A stretch of DNA of 64,000 nucleotides from Blattamonas nauphoetae. Its lineage: Eukaryota > Preaxostyla > Oxymonadida. Below the pieces are notes generated by a model. It saw nothing but the letters and a program-made list of their open reading frames with translations, made no database searches and was not told the DNA's origin. The stretch is from assembly GCA_033064195.1 (NCBI GenBank), contig JARBJD010000048.1:272994-336993 (forward strand). Reading direction: 5' to 3'. The translations under genes were made by a program, and so were the position numbers. Of the stretch, positions 1 to 12,726 are shown one piece after another; the first letter of the stretch is position 1, and each line of letters begins with the position of its first letter.

Positions 1-2268
1 AAAAGTGTGGATTGTAGTGAGTGTGGCCTCCTTCTCTTCTCGGTCTCTCTTGGTCTCAGTTTCTTTGCCTTTGGATCCCTTCGTCTTCTTCATGACTGGT
101 GGATGTTCGAACCCGTAAAATGACATCAGAAAGTGGCCGAGTGGACGGACAAGAACGAACCCGGTGATCCAGTCGTCTCTGCTTTGGTCGTCTTCGTCCC
201 TTTTTCGTGGCTGTTCATCGTCTTTCGCTTCTTCTTTCCGTTTTTCGTCGTCTTTCTTGTCGTTGGAAACTGTGCTGGATATCCTTTTAATTAACATCTG
301 AAGAACTCGGTCTCGATCATCTTTCCTCAAACAACAGCAAATTCGAGCCAGACAGAGAGTGGCTGTTCTTTGGAGAAGGATCATGATCGCGTTTTGTCCA
401 ACGTTTGGAAAATCTTCGGTTTTAGTGTCTTCTCTTTCCCCTCGTTCGCCTTTGTCATCTTTTGAACGTGTTGTTGTGGTTGATTTCGGTTGAAATGAAT
501 TGATTATGGTGATCAGACGGGGGACGATCGACTTGGCGGTCCACTCGGAACCAGCCACCCAACACGCGATATCAACAACGCAAGTAGAATGAGAAAGTGA
601 GAAAGGTGTTGGAGCTCCGTTTTGATTCGTTATTTGAGAGTATAAAGAAGAAAAAGATGCGAGGGCTGGATCAGTCGGCGGCGAGTGGGAGAGAACTGAA
701 AGAATGACACTCGGATCAGGATCGGAGAGAAGAGTCACAACCCGTGCCAACAACGAGGTTATTAGTGAATGAGTCTGAGTTGAGGGCTGGCTGGTGGATT
801 TTGAGTTTGAATGAAGTTGAGCCGACTGATGGAGTGATGGAATGCACAGTGCTGTAAACGGAAGCAAAAGACCGGGGGATGTGTTGAGGTTTGGTGATAA
901 ATTAGCGAATGAGGAATGTTCCAGACACCTATTCACGTGAGGTTCTGGATTGTTCTTCCTCAGAACAGAATTATCTGAGATATCAGGAAATTGTGTTGAA
1001 CCAAAGAAGGATGGCAAGGACATGGGCTCGTTCAGCAGGGGCGAGGATGGTGACAACGAAACAAAGTTTGGGAGAGGCAAATAAGATGCAGGCTGTTGAA
1101 GAATCGAAATAGACCCTGAAGGCTGAGTGATTACTGAAGAGGAAGGTCGGGACTGCTCTTTATCTGAGGAGGCAGACACAGAGAGTCTGTAAAGGGGAGG
1201 GAGTGTGTGATGGTTGGGGTAAAACATGGATTGTGTGTTGTCTGACTCAAAAGAAGGAAAACTGAGAATTAATTCCTCGAAATGTGGGGCAACAGCATCC
1301 CCGTCAGGTCTGTCGCGGGAATCCTTTGAATTGCTTGTTGACTGCCCGTCTTTTCCAGATTCTGAAGATTCGAGAGCTTTGTCAAGTTCTCGATCAATCG
1401 AAAACTCTTTCTCAAAGGCAAGATCTTTATGTTTTGGATATAAATCCATTTTCGCTGCGATAAAACGCAACAGCGAAGCACAGAGACGAGATGTCGCAAT
1501 TTTGATTGGAGACGACTCAAATACTTCTGATTTCTGGAGAATCAGATCGACAATCTGAAAAGATGAAAAGCAGGAAGGTAATGAATAGGGGAGAAGAGCA
1601 CACATCTCCAATGTGGATATCACCCTCAGGGTCGAGATCGAGAATCTGTGACATCAGATCCATCCATGCAAGCGACGCACCTTCATCAGACGACAGAAGC
1701 ACAGACGAGACAATGGAGAGAAGAGATGGAAGGTGTTGCTTTGGAATGGACGGAGCAGATGTTGTTTGATCGTTCGCTGCCGATTTACGAACAAGCAGTC
1801 CCGCAAATGACGATGCAACTGAAATATGACATCCTGCGGAGACAATCGGGATTGATTCCTGACGGAAAGTGCAGAGTCGATGGATGAAGAGTTGAAAAAA
1901 AGGACGAACGATGATTGGAGGCCAAAGGTTCTCGGAAATGATATCGTCTTCACATTCAGCAACCCATCGAGAGAGGGTCAAGAGAACTCTCTCCTTTTCT
2001 TGGTTCGACAACACTTGCGCATCCACTTTCCCGTCTTTGTTCGATTTTGGTTTGTGTTTGTCTCCTCGACCAATCTTTCTGAACACCCAGTTCAGATGAG
2101 CAACAGGAGGCACAGTATCATCGGTTGTGAGAGCATCAATTTCCTCTTGGGACTGAATGAAACGAATGGACGAAAAGTAGGAATCGATTCAAAATGAGAG
2201 GCGAAATAGGGACAACAAACATGTGTTTGGGATGCCACTGTCTCAAGAGCATCGAATGTCATGGACAT
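1..2268 (-). CDS. Helical-repeat (HEAT-like) protein, partial
   Basis: The reading frame runs from an ATG at 2268 to 1604, crosses a 49-nt GT-AG intron (1603-1555, pyrimidine-rich, ending TTTTCAG), and continues open from 1554 past the left edge of the window. The splice is phase 0. An in-frame TGA lies a few codons upstream of the chosen ATG, so I use that start, though an upstream exon is possible. At least 739 residues are visible. The N-terminal 230 residues alternate hydrophobic helices like a HEAT/ARM solenoid. The middle is Ser/Pro-rich and low in order, then helices resume, then a very charged Lys/Asp/Glu linker. I do not recognise the family. A scaffold or phosphatase-regulatory role would be a guess. 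Coding status is well supported by the long open frame and the good splice site. Confidence 0.72.
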
Positions 2269-2614
2269 TCGTCCGAGAACGATTCAATGGTGTTCAGGGC
2301 TCGTGACAATTGTTATGACAGTGGGTCCGAGATCCGATTCCCTCCAGTAGAGAAGCGCCAGGATTACCACTCTCTGGAATAATGAATATTGCATTTTTTT
2401 CTGATTTAGTGTTTTATTTTGATTATTCTTTCGAATGAATGAATGCCGCAGCAATTCTCCATCACTGGTTCTCGTTCACTTTCATTTGGAAGATTCGACA
2501 GTTTCTGATTCTTCGAAACAGAATGGACAAAATCATAAGGTTATTGCTGTGAAGTGACAATTACAGATATGCTGGGAGCAGTTTATCGCATTTCCCTCAT
2601 TCCACTCAAGGCAG
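2269..2614. other. Intergenic gap between two minus-strand genes
   Basis: About 346 bases between the stop of the giant P-loop gene (2615) and the chosen start of the helical-repeat gene (2268). It is AT-richer than its flanks, especially 2380-2460. It probably holds the promoter of the downstream gene and the 3' end of the upstream one. I see no RNA gene or repeat. A short upstream exon of the downstream gene cannot be excluded. Confidence 0.4.
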
Positions 2615-5600
2615 CTATTCGGTTGGTGGGGGCAAATGCAGATGCCGAGCAATCCACTGAGCAACGTCAAAGAGAACCTTCCCGCGAGGGCTGTCCTTTG
2701 CGTGAGTCTCGCAGCGTGTGTCAGCCACAAGTTTGAGTTCGTCAAGTGTTTGTTGCTGTGCTGTCTTGAAGAACAACGGTTCTCCTTCAAGTGTCATGAT
2801 CGAGTTGATCGCTTCGTACAGCTGAGTGATGAGGTCATCTGGACCATCATGTTCGACGATCTGATAGAAGGCACGCAGCAGGAGCGTTTCAACCTTTGTG
2901 AGGGTGAAGCCATTGCTTTCAATTGCATCTTCGAGTTTTGTTGTCTTTGCGAACGAAGACAGAAGCTGGAACCAGCGAATCAGAGCGACGAGTCCGATTT
3001 TGGGTGATGGATGATCGACGAGAACATCCAATCGCGATTTGCCTTTCCGACCAGACGGGCAAACCATCAAAAGACGCGAAAGAAGAAGGATGTCGGTTTC
3101 GTCCTTCAGGTGTGGGTATGCTGAGACAAGAAGTTCAAGACCGACAGACGGGATCCTGTTGGGGTCATTGAGATGTTGAGTGACCGTCTGAGAAATGAGA
3201 GTGCTGAGGACGGAATGAACAGAGGATGAAAAGTAACTGGGTTCGAGGAGTTCCGCATCGACAAGAGAATTGTATAGGAAAGGGATGACAGAGTTTGAGA
3301 AAGCAGAAGATCCGATGGAAGTGTTGAGTGGGAGAGCCATCACTTCGCGCGAGATTCGAGTCAGAAACAGATCCACAGAACATCTGCAAGGCTTCGTTGT
3401 CGCATCATCCCACAACCAATACTCCCGTCCGACGAAAGAAGTGACATCGGCAGACTCGAGTGGTCAGCCAGATCCTCATCAACAACAAACACGAAGAGAG
3501 GTGTCGTCGATGTCGCTCCCATTCTCAGAATCGCTGAGTCCACAATTCCTCGAGCTCTGTCTTCCGCTTCTTTCGTCGAAGATGAAGTCTTCCGAAGTTC
3601 CTGCTTTCCTCCTTTGTCAACATGGACGAGTGATGGACGCCTTGTCGGGAAGTGATCAGGCAGAAGGCGTGTCAATGGTTCGAAGACATCTTTCATTTCT
3701 TCTCGCAGATCTGTTTCTTTGTATCCTGTGCTGAACGCAATCGGGAAGTGGCGAGATTCTGTCGTCGTGTCCACACCATCTATGCAAAACGTGTTTGGTG
3801 AAGTGAAGAAATCACTCCCAGATTTCACAAACAAAAGGGTTGGTTGAGGTCTGACAGACTCGATTGATTCGATGGCTGCAAGCAGGAGCTTCACTTGACC
3901 AGATGATAGTGGTTTTGGGTTCGGAGTGGATTGATCCTGTGGGAGAGGATCTCGCCTGAGAGATGATCGGATTGTGGGGAGGAGGGAGAAAATGGTGGAT
4001 GCTTGTGCCGAAGTTTGAATGGATGAGAGTTGAGAGACAAGACCCCGAAGTCGGTCGTGCTTCTCGAGATTGATTGAGCGGATGATGTCTTCGATCTTCC
4101 GAATTTGAGACAGAATTAACTTCTCCTCAAGTGGAAAGGCTGCAACCTCTGTTGAGAAAGATGTCGTCACGGGAATGAAAGTATTGTCGAAGAGGCGATG
4201 GATGAAAGAGGTGAACAATGACAACGACTCCACTTGCGGAATGTGTTGAGGGAAGAGCGACGGATCAATCACAACTCGACGCGGGTGCCATCGACTCAGT
4301 GGCGCTGGTGTCACATTCGTCACATGCTTTCTCAATTGACCTTGTGTGAGCTCGCACAGAGCAGGAATCGAATCAGAGAAGCCGTATTTCGCCAGAACGA
4401 ATGAATGCAGAGGGATTCGCAGTGTTTTCGAACGAGTTGGTGGTTCGGAGACGATTGGGGAATGTGGGAGAAGAGTGGAAAGTTGGGTCGCTGTTTGGTG
4501 TGGAGTGAGAGGAGAAGAAGGGTGAAGAAGTAAATCATGATCCAATGTTGGTGAGGTGTCGATGTCGGGGAGGGGAGTGATGTTGTCCAGAAGAACTGTT
4601 CCACAGTGCAGAATCGCTGAAAGGTTGTTTCGTGCTGGAACTCGGAACACTCCTCCATCTTTCTCACTCTGAAGCACGGAGAGATATTCCTGGGCGGGAT
4701 TCCTGATTCGGTTCATCGCATGGTTCGACATGATCTGTTGAACAATGCGAAGTCTTGTTTCGATGTATGGTTGTCTGCACAGATTGTCCAAAGATCTCAG
4801 ACGCGTGTCACGGATTGAATGAATTGAGGTTGATTCCTGATCAGTGATTGATGGAAGAAGGCATTTGAGAGTGTCAGAGTCGATAAGTACAGCAATTGAT
4901 TGAACAAACTCTACGAATCTCGTGTCATCCACACTTCTGGTGGACATTGGGGTCGGATCCAAGAGTTCGGTTCTTCGACACGAGATGGCTGTGCTGAGGA
5001 CGAAGCTTGAGAATACGTTGACTCTCTCTGTCTCTGTCTCACCCAGGTCAGCGGGACTGACTCCAATTCGATTCAGTTCCTGCATCGTTCTGCGAACCAT
5101 TCGATCAAGCCAATCCTTCGCTTTCTTCTCATCTTCTGTGATTGGAGAGGGATTGGTTTCACAAGATGATCCATCAGTTGATGGTCTCCGAAAGAGGTCG
5201 TACAATCCTTTCCAGCGAAAAGGCAGAGTGAGGTAGTGATCAGTCAGATCGTTCACGGAAGAAAGCGTTGTCGTCCACGGGTCGAGCTTTGTCGAGAATG
5301 GTGGATAGTGGCCGACATTCGCGAGGAGGGTGTCTATGATGTCACGTGTTGTCATCGTGGAGTGAGGTTCAGTTCGTGTCGTCACGAGTGGATGATCGCG
5401 ACGGCGGAGGATGCTCGGCATGTGTTTCAGAGTGTTCTCTTCGAACTTCAGGAAGGATGATACCATGTGGAAGCCAAGAATCCCTGTCTGCGAAGGTAGC
5501 GTCGTTTCTTCCTCACCAAACTGATAGCGTCGGCGTTTGTGTCTTGTTGGCGAATTGAACAACGCCACAATCCTTTCTGACGGCTCCAAATGACACATCA

Positions 5601-8600
5601 CTTGGAACAGCAGCTTTTGGATCAGCACTATCCCATCATCCATTTCAGAGCGAGTGATCGATTTTGTCGCCTGAATCGGCATGAAGATCGTTTCACGTGT
5701 TCTATCACTCCCTCTCCACACAATCAGTCCATCAAACCCTGACGACGACTCAAATCTCGATTTCTGAAGAACGTCGGCAAAATAAAAATCTGCCTCTCCT
5801 CGCTTCGTTTCAGAGAGTGTCTGTGGAAATGTCGATCCATGCACGCTTCGGTTCGAGAGATTGGGGAAGGTGAGCATCGGCATTGATTTGATTGTCTTTG
5901 TTTTTGTTTCCAGAACCGGGGAGTAGCTCGACAAATGTTTCTTTCTGTTGCAGAGCACGAGTTCGCGATGAAAGTACGTGCTCGCTGAGTTCAATTTGAT
6001 CGGTGTCGGAAAGTTCAGAAGGAACGAAATGAAAACTTGAGCCACTTCCAAACAGTCTGGCAAGTTGTAGCTGTGTTTGGCTGTTTGGCGCTCGCGGAAC
6101 AGGTTGTACTGTGCTCTTATCGTCATTCTTGCGATTCCGGAGATCACTTCCGATTGCATGATCAGCTCCACGAAGGGTGACACACCCACAAAAGATATGT
6201 GTGACCTCATCCTTTCGATGGCAGTTTTTGACTTCCTCCCCATCAAAGAATAAACTGCACTGAGATGTGTGTGTGGTCCTTTCTCTTTCTTGTAATCTGG
6301 GAGAACTGGAACGAGCGCAGTAATGTCATCCCAAGCGGCGTTCAGAGTGTTTTCGAACAAGATGCGATCAGTATGAAAGCTCATCATTTGGCTGTGGGTT
6401 GAGTCGGGAGACCGCATCAATGCATAGTAGTCTTCGCTTTTCAGAACTCCTTTCCACAAGAATGCCATCCCTCTGTTTGTCTGAGCGGATGTCGATGTTA
6501 GCCATCGAGGTGATGGCCCGAAGATGGATGCACGAGCAACGTTCAGAGAACTCGCAGTCTTCTCAGTTTCAGAATTGTGTGACGCTGCTCCTTTCGCTGC
6601 TTTGAATAGCAGCTGTGTCGACGCCCACAGCAGAAAAGAAACACCAAACTGTCTGGTCATGAGTGACAAGAAGTGGAGAGATTGACCCACCATTTCGTCA
6701 TAATGGGTCAGCGAACTGGGATGTATCAACAATTCATCACGGCGGGAGAAAGACACGACATCATTTGGTGCGAGCAGAGACAGTTCTCTCATCTTCTGCA
6801 GTGTGAAAGTCCCACTTTCCTTGGCAGCTTCTTCGTTCGTCAGTCTCGAAAGAAACTCTTCCCGCTTCAGTCCGAAATTCCGCTGCGAGAGAAGACCAGT
6901 CATGTTCATGAAGTCCACAAACGAGCGATGAACAACATCTCCAGGATTCCAATCTTGCAGGAATTCAGTGTAGAATTGTCTGGTATAACATTCATCGTCG
7001 AAAGGAAGATCTTCCTCCATTTTGAGGAACCAGAGCACGTTTCGAGCGAAGAGAGCAATCGACATTCGTTCCAGGCGAATCTGAGACGTGGATCCGATTT
7101 GGAGTGTTCGAGGGAGTTCAAGAGTTCTCAGAGACTCCACATCAAAGTCTGGCTTCGCCCCTTCGCTGTTCTTTCCGTCGGTTGGTCGACATTCATTTGC
7201 GCTGAAATGGGTTGAGAAGATGGTCAAGTCATTCACATAATCGGCTGCATTCTCAACGTCATCACCTTCGTCATCAAGAACATGAAGAACAGCACGATCA
7301 GCACGATGCATTGAGTATTCAGCCACACTCGACAGATGAGTCTTGTGTCCTTCGTACACTGCTTCCAACAGCTCCCCAAGTCTTTCGCAGCGAGACATCA
7401 CTTCCTGTCGAGACATTCCAGCGTCGATCAGAAACAAAAGCGTGTTCATCATCGAACGAACAATGGCCAGCCATTTCCGATTGTCAACAGGATTGTGTCC
7501 ATTTTCATGAGCAGCGAAGAATTCCTTGATGACTCCATTCACATTCTTCAGGATCGATGATGTCACAGTGTCCAACACCCTTTCTTCATTTTGCATCTTC
7601 TTCGTCGGTGACTCTTCGGTATCTTTCACACAATCAGTCTCTGGTGTGTCAATCAGATCAAGGAGTGTCTCAGTTGCTGTTTGCACCCAGACACTCAATC
7701 CAGAGTCTCGCAGATTTCGGTAAAACACTCCCATTGACTCTTTAACATGTCCCAATGTCGGTGTTGATTTCGTTCTTTGAGATAGACCCCTCAGAATCGA
7801 GTGAGGAGTCACAAGAATATTCATGTTTCGAGCAATGAAGCAGAAGTGATCCATCAGTAACACGAACGAGAGTCTATCTCGAACATCACCGATCTCTTTC
7901 TTCACTGATTCAAGTCTCGTCTCCACTGATTCGTGTTGGAGATCCACAATCATTGTCAGAAGATCACACGCAAGACGTGCCATCTCCCTTTTGTCCAAGT
8001 CCCAATTGGATTTCGCTGTGCTCGGACAGATTTCGTGCGATTGTGAGTAGAAGAGATACAGCAACAGCTCGTCCAGAATGTACTGTAACTGGGCTTCGCT
8101 TGACGCTTTCGCGCTCGATTCGACGAGAAGACACGCGAGGCTGTTTCGGAGATCGGTGTCGGCGCGCTTGACCGACTCAGATTGGACGAAGAGGGAGGGC
8201 AGAGTGTGTTGGTGAGAATCGTATGATCGAGGAGTGACAAGACTGTCAATCAAAGTGTCCATCAGACGGCGTCTCAGTTCTGTATAAGGCAGACCTTGCT
8301 TCTTCCAGATTTCATTCGCTTCCTCCCGCACTTTTCGACAAATCGCGACTTCATCGATGTCTGGTTCTTTCAAATGTTTCTTCACACTCGCAATTCGTGA
8401 AACGAGCGAGTCTGTTGATGTGTAAGAGGCTGAGGTGGAAGGCGGACCAGTCAGGTTCGCTTTCCTGATCGAGGCTGAGAGTCGTTGTATTTCAGACCGG
8501 ATATTGAAATGGAGTGGTTCCGCAGTCTTTGCAAGGTTGAAGAGTGATGCCGTTTTCGCTGTGTTCAATTTCAACGAACGCCTTCGCTTGCTGCTCACTT

Positions 8601-10359
8601 TCCAGTAACTCCTGCTTTGTCTCGGTGGACCATTCCATTCAGAGAGAACTACTTCACGGAGCAGGTATTTCACGAACGATTGTCGTTCCTCGCCTCTTTT
8701 GGAGTGCACATCAAGTTGGTCGATCAACCAGTCCACAATCACGCAGATGCGTTCTTGCTCAGTCCGAAGATGCCGAGATTCCAAGATCGTTCGACAAAAT
8801 GACATGTTGAACGCGTCGATGTCTGTCTCACGTCCAACATGCCATTTGATCAGAGCTTCAATTGATTCGAGTGTGTTCGTCAGTTCGGAAAAGTTTGGTG
8901 TTGTCACATTCCCAAGTCCATCGTCCATGGGTTGCAAGTTGTCTCGCAGCGTTTGCATCGCTGTTCCCCAATTCAGGCGATGGGGTTTGGATGTGGGAGT
9001 GTCGTTCTCGGCTGATGCATCTGAGCCTGTTTGCATTTGAACAACATCATTCAAGAACAATGTCATGCAGCCGTTGTTCGGATTGTGTTCTGTCACTGTC
9101 ACAAGATCTTTCATAAAGTTGAACAAAAACGCATTCAATCCGAACATGAAATCTCCTTTGTATTTTGCAATTGCCTTCAGAAGCGTTTTCGCGGATGCTT
9201 GTTGTGATGTCACGGGGATATCGGTTCCCAAGAATGGTACTTTCCCTGCTCTCTCCACTTGGTCTTTCTCGATGGACAGGAGAATCTCCTGTTCTTCTTT
9301 TCGAAGTTCCATGTCCTCAGGGGAGAGCAGAGCGAACGGCACAGTGGGAGTGCACCCCACCATCACAGCTGCATCCTCCGCCAGCGAAAACGTGGGCAGG
9401 CGGAAGGTGTAACAGAGCTGTCCCGGCCTAAGTTGTGGAGGCTGACGTCGGAAGGTGTCATAGCGGTCGAACGATGGAGGGTGAGGACGCTGCAGTCGCT
9501 TCTGATCTGGTGAGGTGAAGATGAGATAGAGGCTGTTATATTCGAAGTATTCGGGATGGCTGTCATCCTGGATGTGGATGTAGACATCCTGATGACGTGA
9601 ATAACCTCCGAGTACTTCGGAGAATTTGACTTCTCCGTCGGTTCCAATCTCGATTTCAAAGTGTTCGGTACGGCCGTATGTGTTGACAATATGATAGTCG
9701 AACCCGATGGACAGGTCGGACAAGATACTCATCAGAATAAACATCAGCGAAGTTTTTCCGACTCCATGGTCTCCAGAAATAAAGAATAAGGCGCCGGGAT
9801 GGGAGGGGCGTTGCTTCGTGGCGAAGTTTTGGAGGATAAGTTTCAACAGAGGGCAGAGGATGGCATTGTACACGGGACGGAAGAGCAACGGAGTGGAAAG
9901 GATTTGAGTGGTATTCTTGAGCACATTCTTGGAAATCAGGATATGGCCATCTGCGAGTAACGAAAAAGTGCTGTTCGGGTCGTTGAGGCGAGCATTCCAG
10001 TTTAGGGAGAACTTTCGCAAGATTGACTTGATCAATGTGACCGTGTGGGATTGAGAATCCATGATACACGTATTGATATTTGCGTTTCGTTTATCCGCTC
10101 TTTCTCGCTCCCTTTCCGCTCTTTCATTCTGTTGTTGCCGGATCCTCTCATTCATCTGATGGGATATCTGAGCACTCTTTGCTTTGTCGTGCTGTAGTCG
10201 ATGGAACATTTCATCCAAACGTTTTTGGTCTTCATCCAACTTTTCGTCTCTCCCTCCGTTTGTGGGATTATATCCTTGGAGTTTCTCCATGAGTTGTAAA
10301 AGGTCATCAAGAGAGAAATCACTGGGCGCAGGACTGGGTTGGGAGCAAATTATTTCCAT
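2615..10359 (-). CDS. Giant P-loop NTPase-like protein
   Basis: One frame runs from 10419 to 3361 and a second from about 3460 to a TAG at 2615, together about 2,550 residues. I choose the ATG at 10359, because the 20 residues before it would be removed by a possible short intron or be untranslated. Residues about 40-95 are charged and coiled-coil-like. A Walker A motif, GDHGVGKTS, sits near residues 196-204, followed by hydrophobic strands typical of an ATPase core and an acidic strand near residue 280. The rest is a very long, mostly helical region with Ser-rich linkers and no domain I can name. Size and the N-terminal ATPase suggest a large remodelling or signalling ATPase, but that is inference. 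The two frames meet between about 3430 and 3520. A 38-nt GTG-to-GAG segment there would restore phase if spliced, but it is not pyrimidine-rich, so a one-base shift is equally likely. Confidence 0.7.
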
Positions 10360-10556
10360 GGCGCTCTCGGAAAATCTGGAAGAGTGAACTGTGATGGAGA
10401 TCAAAACCCATACTATCATTCATCAGTTTTTCTTTCTGTTAAAGAAACAAACTGCAAGAATAGATATCAATATCGTGACACAATAAGAAGGATGAAAGTG
10501 TTCATAACACAGATCGCGCCTGTATTTAAGAGGATAGGTGTGGTCGAGTCATTTCA

Positions 10557-11657
10557 TCACAAGAGAACAAGCAACAGAATCATCACTATCAACCCGATGA
10601 CCACCAGCGTAGGGACGACGTAAAGCGTGACTTCACAGCATCGATTTCCAACGAAGATTCGATGGCAGGTGCGGCAGGGATGTGGCTTCGAAGTTGTCAG
10701 CTGAACATCTCGCGGGATGCTCTCCGGTGCAACAGCATTCTGATATGAACCGTCTGTGTCAGCTGACAACCCCGGAACAATCGGCTTCTTCATTCTTGAA
10801 CGAAGCTGGGTCTTCCCCATCCCGTAATTCAGCGCGTCTTGAGGACAATGATGGAAGCACCGAGCGCATGACCAACACGCCTGCGCATTGAATATCGGGA
10901 AGCCGTCTTCGATGTCGCCGGTGATCGCAATCGCATTGTACGGGCATTCTCGGACACATCGCCCGCACTTCACACAAAGTGTTCGGTCGACAACGGGCGC
11001 CTTGATCCTCTTCGCAAACGAGGCGTGCGACTTGGTCCCGTTGTATTCGAGAGCAGCTGGAACAGCCGGAAGTGTTGTGGTCAGCCCAACAAAAATGGTG
11101 TTGAGAGAATCGCTGAAAGTGTGGATTTTGGCAACCTCTGTTTCTTGCCATGGGTCGCGAAAAGGTTTTTCCGGCTGCCAGAGAGGAGTGGAATCGGGGG
11201 TAATCAGCTTCAGAGCACCTGTAAATTGCGCCGATGTGCATTTCTTTGAAAGCGTCGTTGCCAGGATTCGGTCCATCTTCCCTCCCTTTCCACCTTGGGT
11301 GAAATACACAAAATAATACCGTGCTTTGGAAAACAGTGATTGGGGAAGGATGGTTTCGCTGAAAAGATCACCATATCCAGGTTGTGGTTTCAACATCGTC
11401 GCATACGCCCCCAGCCCAACCACGTCCGCCTCCGAGATCAGATCTCTTGCAGCCGTGAGCGCTCCACATTCTTCAATGCTTTCGGAACTGGGAAGGTCCG
11501 GATTTTGGCGGTTTCCGAGGTGGAGTTGTTTGATGAGCTCCAATCCGTCAATATGCGACACCTCATGATTGTATTTTGTTGACAAATCACTACCAATACT
11601 ATGGGCTGCGTACGCAGTATTTCCCGTGGATGAGATAGTGATTAAAACAATTTTCAT
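10557..11657 (-). CDS. EFR1-type flavodoxin/2[4Fe-4S] ferredoxin, membrane-anchored
   Basis: Single-exon gene of 366 residues starting at the ATG at 11657, 13 codons inside the longest frame, because the protein then opens with the flavodoxin strand MKIVLITISSTGNT. The S-S-T-G-N-T loop is the FMN phosphate-binding site of flavodoxin-fold proteins. Two ferredoxin clusters follow at residues 228-239 (CVKCGRCVRECP) and 261-272 (CWSCARCFHHCP), each CxxCxxCxxxCP, which bind two 4Fe-4S centres. The last 25 residues are a hydrophobic helix, so the protein is probably tail-anchored with its redox domains in the cytosol. The layout matches EFR1-family electron carriers of anaerobes. It would pass electrons in an oxygen-poor cell; partners are unknown. 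A Cys-rich stretch lies just before the helix. Confidence 0.9.
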   Translation of the reverse strand: MKIVLITISSTGNTAYAAHSIGSDLSTKYNHEVSHIDGLELIKQLHLGNRQNPDLPSSESIEECGALTAARDLISEADVVGLGAYATMLKPQPGYGDLFSETILPQSLFSKARYYFVYFTQGGKGGKMDRILATTLSKKCTSAQFTGALKLITPDSTPLWQPEKPFRDPWQETEVAKIHTFSDSLNTIFVGLTTTLPAVPAALEYNGTKSHASFAKRIKAPVVDRTLCVKCGRCVRECPYNAIAITGDIEDGFPIFNAQACWSCARCFHHCPQDALNYGMGKTQLRSRMKKPIVPGLSADTDGSYQNAVAPESIPRDVQLTTSKPHPCRTCHRIFVGNRCCEVTLYVVPTLVVIGLIVMILLLVLL

Positions 11658-12244
11658 GAAATGACGTTGATCAAACCACCTGAAAGTGGATTCCATGTCG
11701 CTCTCGAAGACCTTTGTTTATCTGAACCACCAAATGAGGTATTCTCATTAACCGTCCTCCCACAACTTCCCTTGACAAACGAATGTTTGGAGGAATGTGC
11801 CGTTGGGAGCTGAGGTTGAGAACAACGAAAACGATGTCAACAATCCCATGGAAGTGTCTCAAGAGTGTTTGTCCCCAATCTGGCAGCACAACAAGCGTTG
11901 TCTTGTGGGTTGCTACTGAGATAGTCTGGTTTGTGGGTGAACAAAGACTGATCAACCTCATCACCAAATCCTTCCGAATTCAGCGCTCTGATGAATGTCC
12001 TGCCTTTCTGAAAGGTGCACGGGCCAGAGATCCTCCACTCGCGGAGAATTAAACGGAAATACACGAAGAAACATGAAACGAAGTCTGAGTCCAGTGATGT
12101 CGACAAACTGGTGATGGTGAGAGAGATGGGGAGCGAAACCATGAAAGTGCATGTGGATGGATGGAATGCACACATCACAATCAGACAATAAAAGAAGCAC
12201 AGAAACCATCTCGTCAGCTCCGTCCCCGAAAAGGAAAAGCGGTT

Positions 12245-12247
12245 TGA
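12245..12247. repeat. Left target-site duplication of the MITE
   Basis: TGA on the plus strand, identical to 12724-12726 and present once in the inferred uninterrupted host gene. Confidence 0.8.
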
Positions 12248-12723
12248 TAGTGGTCGGATAAACCCGTTAACTCCGATAAACCCGTTTCGAACATACCCCA
12301 TTTCACATTGATCATCTCTTTCACACGACTCATCTGTTATGCCTGTAAGAAAAGCCTTGTGAGAATTCTGGAAGGAATTGTGACTCTTTCAGAGATTGGA
12401 TCAAAGACAATGGGTCTATTCAAATGGATAAAATGCCAATGACGACACAGCGCAAGTTATTCTGACCATGAAAAGCTCAAATCGCAACACATGATCCCTC
12501 TAGTTCTCGGAAATAGATTTGTTCAATTTCGTTCAAAAAACAACGTTCACTTTTCACTTTCCATTTCACAATTATTCTTTCATGAAGAACTCTAGTTTTG
12601 AAAATAATGAGAAAAAGCATGAAAGTGAAGTGGAAGGATGATTTTGGTGAAGAGGGGAGACTGATTTGTCCCTGTGGAAGGGTTAACGGGTTTATCCGCT
12701 CTAACGGGTTTGTCCGGGTACTA
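12248..12723. mobile_element. 476-bp MITE with terminal inverted repeats (PIF/Harbinger-like)
   Basis: The ends are imperfect inverted repeats of about 37 bp. The left end reads TAGTGGTCGGATAAACCCG and the right end, reverse-complemented, TAGTACCCGGACAAACCCG. Each end carries the AAACCCG core twice, spaced about 18 bp apart. The trinucleotide TGA on the plus strand (TCA on the minus) flanks both sides at 12245-12247 and 12724-12726, and removing the element plus one copy repairs the host reading frame. A 3-bp target duplication with short terminal repeats fits PIF/Harbinger-type elements, but the superfamily is inferred. The interior is AT-rich and has no transposase, so this is a non-autonomous copy. 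Confidence 0.85.
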
Positions 12724-12726
12724 TGA
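12724..12726. repeat. Right target-site duplication of the MITE
   Basis: TGA on the plus strand, the partner of 12245-12247. Confidence 0.8.

Noticed and set aside
12240-12300. Telomere-like CCCGTTAA repeats
   Set aside because: There are only two spaced copies at each end of a defined element, in inverted orientation, so they are terminal-repeat motifs and not telomeric tracts.
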